Position numbers and translations under genes: made by a program. Below are positions 5,799 to 11,217 of a stretch of 11,217 nucleotides of DNA, piece by piece (positions within the stretch are counted from its first letter, which is position 1; each line of letters starts with the position of its first letter). The DNA lies in assembly GCA_910587905.1 (NCBI GenBank), contig CAJUOF010000343.1, positions 1-11,217 on the forward strand. The letters are read 5' to 3'. This DNA is from an uncultured Lachnospiraceae bacterium. GTDB lineage: Bacteria; Bacillota_A; Clostridia; Lachnospirales; Lachnospiraceae. The notes under the pieces were generated by a model. It had not been told where the DNA came from, ran no database searches, and saw only the letters and a program-made list of their open reading frames with translations.

Positions 5799-7115
5799 AT
5801 GGCATATCAGGATCATTATGAAACATATCTCGATCAGATTCCGGAGGACATTGAATACTGCAAACGCACCGGGAGAAGCCATGTGTTTGGATATACCAGC
5901 AATTATGACGTGGTTTTGAGATGGGACCTTGACACCTACAATCAGATTTTAAATGACTTTTTGAAAGAGGAGCCAAAGGCTGAGGCGGGTGATACCATCG
6001 ATACCATGGAGGACTTCGCCAGGATCAGCAGCTATTGCCTGCTGAAAGGCATCGGAGCGAATTTTGATATTACGAGCCTTGCGGTGTGTGACTATCTCCA
6101 GGAGCATTTTCAGTCGGAGCCGGCGCTCGGCGGCACCTGCGCCCAGGGAGTGGCGGCGCTGGCGGCACTGGGCTTCCCCATGACGGCCCAGCTGACGGAC
6201 AGATGCCGGGAAGTATGTAAGATGATGGATGCTCCCGGCACCCAGGTGGTAAAGGGCGGAAAGCTTGTACCGATCATGGAGGGGGCCTCAGAGGAGGCGC
6301 CCGTCTACCATATGATCCTGCAGTTTTCGAAGGACGACAGGATTCTCATTCATGGAAAAGAATATGCGGTTCCTTTATCCAACCGTCTGATCCTGTTCTA
6401 CGACAGGATCCATAAGACAGTGCCCATCGATCCCGGGTTTTTTGACTATTGGAATGAGCACGCAAAAGAGATTTCCTCCTATCTGGTCTCCGGTTTTGAC
6501 GCAGTGATTGACACGGCAGTGATGGAAGAACGGCTGGGACAGCTTGTCGCTCATTTTGAGACCATGCGGAAAAAAAATCCGGACTTTATCGCCTATGTGG
6601 AAGGGGCTTACTATATGAATCCCGAGGTGAAGGAGATGCTGTTTAAGGGTCTGGCTCCCTATGTCGATATCGTGGGAACCAACGAGGAAGAGCTGGTGGC
6701 TCAGAATGAGACCCATGGGCTTACGACGGATATTACGAATCTGGAATCGGTGCTCTCGGGGATCGAAGCGTTGATGTTTCACTGCGGCATCCGGGGAGTG
6801 GTGCTTCACACAAAGGACTATTCCCTGTATTATGGTGAAAAGCTGGAGGGAATTGATATTGAAAAAGGGCTCACCATGGGCAATCTGATGTCCGGGACCA
6901 GAGCCAGAATTGGAAAATATGGGACTGCCGCAGAGTGCAGGGAAACTTTGAAGCTTGGCTTGAGTCCGGTGGGGCTTGCGTTTCATGAAAAGCTTGAAGC
7001 CCTTGAGACATCCGGACACGCAGTGCTGGTGCCTTCCAGGTATTTGGAGCACCCCAAATACACCATTGGACTGGGTGACACCTTTGTGTCTGGCGTTCAC
7101 ACCTGCTTCCGGTAA
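5799..7115 (+). CDS. ADP-dependent phosphofructokinase/glucokinase family sugar kinase
   Basis: 438 residues, similar in length to archaeal ADP-dependent glucokinases and phosphofructokinases, which use ADP instead of ATP as phosphate donor and have a ribokinase-like fold. In order: GYTSNYD (31-37), the substrate-side GYxxNxD region; GGTCAQGVAALAALGFP (111-127), matching the GG...A..LA.LG region; NRLILFYDR (195-203); LVSGFDAV (229-236); YVEGA (266-270), where archaeal enzymes usually have HxE; GTNEEEL with the NxxE motif (Asn295-Glu298); and GLGDTF (424-429) with the catalytic Asp427. ATG 5799 follows AAGGTGGAG (5787-5795); a TTG at 5778 is in frame but lacks a better ribosome site. It starts 51 bases after the regulator and precedes an FGGY kinase, so it may phosphorylate the same sugar or its phosphate. 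Nucleotide preference and substrate cannot be proved by sequence, and weak resemblance to PfkB kinases is expected because the fold is shared. Confidence 0.8.
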   Translation: MAYQDHYETYLDQIPEDIEYCKRTGRSHVFGYTSNYDVVLRWDLDTYNQILNDFLKEEPKAEAGDTIDTMEDFARISSYCLLKGIGANFDITSLAVCDYLQEHFQSEPALGGTCAQGVAALAALGFPMTAQLTDRCREVCKMMDAPGTQVVKGGKLVPIMEGASEEAPVYHMILQFSKDDRILIHGKEYAVPLSNRLILFYDRIHKTVPIDPGFFDYWNEHAKEISSYLVSGFDAVIDTAVMEERLGQLVAHFETMRKKNPDFIAYVEGAYYMNPEVKEMLFKGLAPYVDIVGTNEEELVAQNETHGLTTDITNLESVLSGIEALMFHCGIRGVVLHTKDYSLYYGEKLEGIDIEKGLTMGNLMSGTRARIGKYGTAAECRETLKLGLSPVGLAFHEKLEALETSGHAVLVPSRYLEHPKYTIGLGDTFVSGVHTCFR

Positions 7116-7125
7116 AAGCCGGAGG
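7106..7125 (+). other. Small hairpin spanning the stop codon of the ADP-dependent kinase gene
   Basis: CTTCCGG (7106-7112) can pair with CCGGAGG (7119-7125), giving 7 bp with one G-U pair and a 6-base loop that contains the TAA stop. No T-run follows, so it is not a terminator. It may be an intra-operon RNA structure that affects stability, or chance pairing. Confidence 0.25.
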
Positions 7126-7186
7126 GCGCAGCGGGCAGTTACCGCTTTCTAGAAGAAATAAAAAAAGGGAAAAGGAGACAGAAGTT

Positions 7187-8692
7187 ATGGCATATTTGAT
7201 GGGGATTGATCTGGGAACCTCCAGCCTTAAGACGATCATTATTGATGAGACCGGGAACGTGAAGGCGCAGAGCGCAAGGCCATATCAGTTTGCCTCTCCC
7301 TTCGGCGGCTATGCGGAGCATGACCCGGAGGAATGGTGGCAGGCGTGTTGCTCGACGGTCAGGGGGGCTCTTACAGCCTTAGGCGCGCCGGCGTCGGAGG
7401 TAAAAGGAGTCAGCTTTTCGGGGCAGATGCATGGAGCTGTGTTGTTAGACAAGGATTTTCAGGTGATTCGTCCCGCAATTCTCCACTGTGACGCCCGTTC
7501 GTCCGAACAGGTGCAGGAGCTTTCGGAGGCTCTCGGACCGGAAAAGGTACGAGAATTGGTGATGAATCCCGTGTATACCGGATTCCTGCTTCCTTCCCTG
7601 CTGTGGGTGAGGAAGAATGAACCGGAAAATTATGAGAGAGTGCGGTATGCGTTCCTGCCGAAGGACTATTTAAAGTTTAAGCTGACCGGGGAGGTTTCCT
7701 CGGACTATTCCGACGCCTCGGCGACGCTGGCCTTTGATATCAGAAGGAATTGCTGGTCAGAGGAGATCCTTAAGGCCGTGAATGTGCCCATGGATATTTT
7801 CCCTAAGTGCTATGGGACAGATGAGGCCGCAGGTACGGTCTCGGAGGCGGCCTCCAGGGAAACAGGTCTTGCCACATCCACCGTCGTGGTAGCCGGAGGC
7901 GGAGACCAGGTGATGCAGGGCATTGGCAACGGGATCGTAAAGGTGGGGCAGGCATCCTCCAACATCGGCACCAGCGGTCAGGTTTCCTTCCAGAGTGATA
8001 TTCCGATTGTAAATCCTGCACTTTCTACCAATACCTTCTGCGGTTATAAAAAAGGACGCTGGATCACCATGGGCGCCATTATGAACGCAGGTTTATCCCT
8101 TAAGTGGTTTAACAGCCTCTTTGAGACGGCTGATTATAACCTGATAAATGAACAAGTTGCAAAGGTAAAACCGGGAAGTGGGGGAGTCGTTTTCCTTCCG
8201 TACCTCAATGGAGAGCGGACCCCTCATGTGAATCCCAATTTAAGCGGAGTGTTCCTGGGTGTGAATCTGAACACCGGGCGGCCGGAGATGTCGAGGGCAG
8301 TGATGGAAGGTGTGGCTTTCGCCCTGAATCAGTGCATCGAGGTCTGCGGCGAGCTGGGGCTTAAGGCGGAGACCATCGTGGCTTCCGGCGGCGGTGCCAG
8401 AAGCGCACCTTGGCTGCAGATTCAGGCAGACGTCTTTGGCATTCCCTTAAAAGTAGCGGACACGGAAGAGCAGGCGGGCCTCGGTTCGGCGATTGCTGCA
8501 GGTGTCGGCGCGGGGATTTACCGGGACATTGAGGAGGGCTGTGCGGCGGTGGTGAAGTACAAGGATTTTACCGTAGTTCCCAATGCCCAGAATCATAAGG
8601 CCTATGAAGAGTACTATCAGCTTTTCAAGGACACTTATGTGGCCGGAAAGGATGTTTTGCAGCGGGTAACATTGATGGGGCGCAGGCATTGA
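7187..8692 (+). CDS. xylB: FGGY-family carbohydrate kinase, xylulokinase type
   Basis: 501 residues, the usual length for xylulokinase, which makes D-xylulose 5-phosphate from D-xylulose and ATP in the cytoplasm. The N-terminal actin-like domain opens with MGIDLGTSSLKTIIID (ATP phosphate loop), followed by GQMHGAVLLD (80-89; the MHG motif is typical of XylB), AILHCDAR (97-104), LPKDYLKFKLTGE and the catalytic base Asp240 in VAGGGDQV. The C-terminal domain has SNIGTSG (258-264), FLPYLNGERTPHVNP (336-350), AVMEGVAFAL and ASGGGARS (399-406) for adenosine binding. The xylulokinase branch fits best, but FGGY substrate specificity is not secure from motifs, and related ketoses or sugar alcohols are possible. 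ATG 7187 follows AAAGGAG (7171-7177) with a 9-base spacing. It lies 71 bases after the ADP-dependent kinase gene and 37 before the transporter genes, in one apparent operon. Confidence 0.87.
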   Translation: MAYLMGIDLGTSSLKTIIIDETGNVKAQSARPYQFASPFGGYAEHDPEEWWQACCSTVRGALTALGAPASEVKGVSFSGQMHGAVLLDKDFQVIRPAILHCDARSSEQVQELSEALGPEKVRELVMNPVYTGFLLPSLLWVRKNEPENYERVRYAFLPKDYLKFKLTGEVSSDYSDASATLAFDIRRNCWSEEILKAVNVPMDIFPKCYGTDEAAGTVSEAASRETGLATSTVVVAGGGDQVMQGIGNGIVKVGQASSNIGTSGQVSFQSDIPIVNPALSTNTFCGYKKGRWITMGAIMNAGLSLKWFNSLFETADYNLINEQVAKVKPGSGGVVFLPYLNGERTPHVNPNLSGVFLGVNLNTGRPEMSRAVMEGVAFALNQCIEVCGELGLKAETIVASGGGARSAPWLQIQADVFGIPLKVADTEEQAGLGSAIAAGVGAGIYRDIEEGCAAVVKYKDFTVVPNAQNHKAYEEYYQLFKDTYVAGKDVLQRVTLMGRRH

Positions 8693-8729
8693 GCCTGACC
8701 TAAAAAAGAAAGCATAGAGGTGAGAAAAG

Positions 8730-10250
8730 TTGGGAGAAGAAATGAGGAACAAGGATGAGTACATCTTTGAATGCGAGGGCATTTATAAGGCATTCGGTGG
8801 TACTCAGGCGCTGGCGGATGTCCAGCTCCATGTGAAAAAGGGCGAGGTCATTGCGCTGCTGGGTGAGAACGGTGCAGGAAAATCTACCCTGATGAAAGCA
8901 GTCATCGGTCTTCATCAGCCCGATGCAGGTACCATGACCTTTGAGGGAAAACCGTATTCTGCCAGAGGTCCCGTGGAAGCAATGCATGCCGGTATCTCTA
9001 TGATTCACCAGGAGTTGAATCCGGAGCCGCATCTGACGATCGCGGAGAGTATTTTCTTAAAGCGGGAGAGTACAAAGGGCATTTTCCTGGATAAGAAGGC
9101 CCAGAATAAGCGGGCGCAGGAGATTCTGGATCAATTTGGTTTTGCGTATCCGGCTACGACTATGATGAGGAACCTGACGCTGGCGCAGATGCAGATGGTG
9201 GAGATCATCAAGGCGGTATCCTGCGACGCGAAGATGATCATCATGGATGAACCCACTTCCTCCCTGGACAGCGAGGAGACGGAGCATCTGTTTGCAACCA
9301 TCCGTGATTTGAAGTCCAAGGGTGTATCGATCATTTACATTTCACATCGTATGGATGAGATTTTTGAGATCTGCGACAGCGTTGCCGTATTCCGTGACGG
9401 TACTTATGTGGGTGCCCGCTCCATGGATGGAGTCACCAGAGATGAGCTGATTTCCATGATGGTGGGCCGCCAGGTGAAGAACGTGTTCCCCAAGACGGAC
9501 TGCGAGATCGGTGATGTGGTATTTAAGGTGGAGGGCCTCACGGGAAACGGATTTGAAAATATTAGTTTTGAGGTTCGTGCCGGAGAGATTCTGGGCCTGA
9601 CCGGTCTGGTGGGTTCCGGGCGGAGCGAGACCATGAGGGCTATTTTCGGTTTGGATCCTTTGAAGAGCGGAAGCATGTGGCTGAACGGTGAGCAGATTAC
9701 CATCAAGAGTCCCAGGGATGCCATCAACAAGGGTGTCTGTATGGTGAACGAGGATAGAAAGGACTTCGGTCTGTGCCTGTTCCGTTCCCTCAGAGAGAAT
9801 ATTTCTCTGCCGAACCTTCCGGCAAGACAGAAGGGGCTTTTACTTAACCAGAAGCGGGAGAAGCAGGAATGTGAAGAGTATGCGAAGCTTTTGACTGTCA
9901 AAGCGGGCAGCATTGAGCACAATGCATACTCCCTGTCCGGCGGCAACCAGCAGAAGGTGGTTATCGCAAAATGGATTATGGCAGGACCCAAGGTGCTGAT
10001 CCTTGACGAGCCTACCAGAGGCGTGGACGTAGGCGCCAAGTCGGAGATCCATACGCTGATGTGCCAGTTTGCCGCGAAAGGCATGGCGATCATCATGATT
10101 TCCTCTGAGCTTCCCGAGGTTATGGGTATGAGTGACAGAATTCTGGTCTACCATGAGGGTAAGCTCAACGGCGAGGTGAGCCGTGAAGAGGTGTTAAGCG
10201 GTGCGGCAACACAGGAGGTCATCCTGGCAAAAGAATTCGGTGGAAAGTAG
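8730..10250 (+). CDS. Sugar ABC transporter ATP-binding protein, two-domain RbsA/XylG/MglA type
   Basis: 506 residues containing two fused ATPase domains, as in ribose/xylose/galactose importers of the CUT2 class. Domain 1: Walker A GENGAGKS (45-52), Q-loop MIHQEL (Gln94), a divergent signature LTLAQMQMV (149-157), Walker B MIIMDEP (169-175), H-loop SHRMDE (His206). Domain 2: the usual degenerate P-loop GLVGSGRSE (292-300) with Arg in place of Lys, the signature LSGGNQQKV (402-410), Walker B VLILDEPTRGVD, and ISSELPEVMG with Ser where the switch His would be. These asymmetries are normal for the family. Start: TTG 8730 has a strong AGGTGA (8718-8723) 6 bases upstream. ATG 8742 has GGGAG (8732-8736) 5 bases upstream and would remove only 4 residues. 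The exact sugar cannot be read here; the neighbouring xylulokinase-type gene suggests a pentose or ketose. Confidence 0.94.
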   Translation: MGEEMRNKDEYIFECEGIYKAFGGTQALADVQLHVKKGEVIALLGENGAGKSTLMKAVIGLHQPDAGTMTFEGKPYSARGPVEAMHAGISMIHQELNPEPHLTIAESIFLKRESTKGIFLDKKAQNKRAQEILDQFGFAYPATTMMRNLTLAQMQMVEIIKAVSCDAKMIIMDEPTSSLDSEETEHLFATIRDLKSKGVSIIYISHRMDEIFEICDSVAVFRDGTYVGARSMDGVTRDELISMMVGRQVKNVFPKTDCEIGDVVFKVEGLTGNGFENISFEVRAGEILGLTGLVGSGRSETMRAIFGLDPLKSGSMWLNGEQITIKSPRDAINKGVCMVNEDRKDFGLCLFRSLRENISLPNLPARQKGLLLNQKREKQECEEYAKLLTVKAGSIEHNAYSLSGGNQQKVVIAKWIMAGPKVLILDEPTRGVDVGAKSEIHTLMCQFAAKGMAIIMISSELPEVMGMSDRILVYHEGKLNGEVSREEVLSGAATQEVILAKEFGGK

Positions 10251-10263
10251 GAGGAGATAGAAA

Positions 10264-11158
10264 ATGGCTCAGAAAAATGAAAGCAAGATTTTGGGAATGG
10301 AGCGGGATACCTTCCGCAGCCTGATGGGAAAATACGGCGTCAGCATCGTTATGCTGGTCATGATCATCGTGATCGGAATTATGGAGAGCAGATTCTTAAG
10401 CCCGACCAACCTGATCAACGTTGCGACGCAGATCACAGTGAACGGCATGCTGGCCTTTGGTATGTGTATGGCCATCACCACCGGCGGTATCGACTTGACG
10501 GTCGGCGCGCAGGTGGCCCTCGGCGGCGTGGTCCTTGCGATCTCGACGGTGAAGGGCGGTATGCCTTTGGGTGTCGGAATCATTCTTGCGCTTTTGGCGA
10601 CGACGGCCTTCGGTTTCATCAACGGGTTCCTGATTTCCAAATTTAACATGTTCCCCTTCGTGGTTACCTTGTCCATGCAGTTGGTTATCCGCGGCATGTC
10701 CCTCGTCCTTAGCGGCGGCCAGGGGATCCAGCTCAGCAATGACGTGGCACAGCTCTACTATTACAATGTGTTTGGCGTGATTCCGCTGCCGATCGTGATC
10801 TACATAGTGATCTTTGTTTTGATGTATCTGATGTTCCACTGGACGAAGCTCGGACGTTACATTCTGGCTGTCGGCGGAAATCCCAATGCGGCGCTCGCTT
10901 CCGGTGTCAATGTTTTCCGGATCAAGGTGTACGCTTATGCCATCAGCGGATTCCTGGCAGGTGTTGCGGCTCTCCTGCTTGTGGCGAAAACCGGCAATGC
11001 AAAATCCAACATTGGTGAGGGCTATGAGACGGACGCCGTGGCTGCCTGTGTAATCGGAGGAACTTCCTTTGCGGGCGGTATTGCCACCATGCCCGGCGTT
11101 GTGATCGGTACTTTTATCGTAGGCTTTATCTACAATGGCATCAACATGATCGGTGTCA
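10264..11158 (+). CDS. Sugar ABC transporter permease, RbsC/XylH type (3' truncated by contig end)
   Basis: Membrane subunit of the CUT2 (BPD_transp_2) importer whose ATPase is encoded just upstream. About 298 native residues are present. After a short charged N-terminus comes a first membrane segment (about 25-42), then FLSPTNLINVATQITVNGMLAFGMCMAITTGGIDLTVG, whose GGIDLSVG-like motif is a family hallmark. Further hydrophobic helices follow, then FHWTKLGRYILAVGGNPNAALASGVNV, the cytoplasmic loop (GxNxxAA.. SGI type) that contacts the ATPase, and near the end CVIGGTSFAGG and GVVIGTFIVGFIYNGINMIGV. ATG 10264 is preceded by AGGAGGAG (10249-10256), which overlaps the stop of the previous gene. 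The open frame formally continues to a TAG at 11191-11193, but from 11159 the sequence is sequencing adapter, so the last 10-11 residues and the stop are not real. Roughly 15-30 native residues are probably missing, judged from usual family length. Confidence 0.94.
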
Positions 11159-11217
11159 AGATCGGAAGAGCGTCGTGTAGGGAAAGAGTGTAGATCTCGG
11201 TGGTCGCCGTATCATTA
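11159..11217. other. Illumina universal (P5/TruSeq) adapter sequence, not genomic
   Basis: From AGATCGGAAGAGC at 11159 to ATCATT at 11216 the sequence matches, base for base as I recall it, the 58-base reverse complement of the Illumina universal adapter (ending GTCGCCGTATCATT). The final A at 11217 is what is often read after the end of the adapter. Translated in the permease frame it gives the tail IGRASCRERV, a well-known contaminant peptide. The contig therefore ends at about 11158. Confidence 0.98.

Noticed and set aside
6375..7100. Long antisense open frame of about 240 codons opposite the ADP-dependent kinase gene
   Set aside because: It is the mirror of a well-supported gene, its product resembles no family and is rich in His, Pro and Ser, and it has no convincing start. 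Other long antisense frames (2244-2924, 3300-3965, 9404-10096) were dropped for the same reason.
7130..7146. Short inverted repeat AGCGG / CCGCT between the two kinase genes, considered as a terminator
   Set aside because: Only 5 bp of stem with a 7-base loop, and the bases that follow are TTCT, not a T-run. The genes on both sides look like one operon.
11159..11193. Native C-terminus and stop codon of the permease
   Set aside because: The codons come from adapter sequence beginning AGATCGGAAGAGC, so the apparent end of the protein is an artefact.

Overview
The window looks like one metagenomic contig from a Gram-positive Clostridia member, most likely Lachnospiraceae-like. The reasons are the moderately GC-rich genes with purine-rich AGGAGG-type ribosome sites, a very AT-rich spacer with a perfect sigma-A promoter, the Gram-positive form of the OppD/OppF C-termini, an LL-diaminopimelate aminotransferase, and a bacterial ADP-dependent sugar kinase. 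The species cannot be named from the sequence alone. All genes are on the + strand, in two blocks.

Block 1 (1-4490) is the 3' part of a peptide-uptake operon. It holds the end of an OppD-type ATPase (left-truncated), a complete OppF-type ATPase, a signal-less SH3b-NlpC/P60 endopeptidase of YkfC type, a signal-less serine hydrolase with the class A beta-lactamase fold motifs, and DapL. Together they suggest import of cell-wall peptides, cytoplasmic trimming, and a link to the diaminopimelate/lysine pool. The block ends in a long hairpin terminator (4514-4565).

The spacer (4566-4907) is an A-rich island that leads into a perfect TTGACA-17-TATAAT promoter (4812-4840) and a palindrome (4871-4890) in the leader, a candidate operator.

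Block 2 (4908 to the right end) is a sugar-uptake operon. It encodes a MurR/RpiR-type regulator with a SIS domain, an ADP-dependent phosphofructokinase/glucokinase-family protein, a xylulokinase-type FGGY kinase, a two-domain RbsA/XylG-type ABC ATPase and an RbsC/XylH-type permease. The likely logic is that a monosaccharide is imported by the ribose-class ABC transporter, phosphorylated by one kinase and perhaps a second time by the other, with a phosphosugar sensed by the regulator. No substrate-binding protein gene is present; it may lie beyond the right end.

The right end is not genomic. Positions 11159-11216 match the reverse complement of the Illumina universal (P5/TruSeq) adapter, so the permease is truncated after residue 298 and its apparent C-terminus (IGRASCRERV) and stop codon are artefacts. 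I found no RNA genes, CRISPR arrays or mobile elements. The most interesting biology is the muropeptide-salvage gene set and the pairing of an ADP-dependent kinase with an FGGY kinase.
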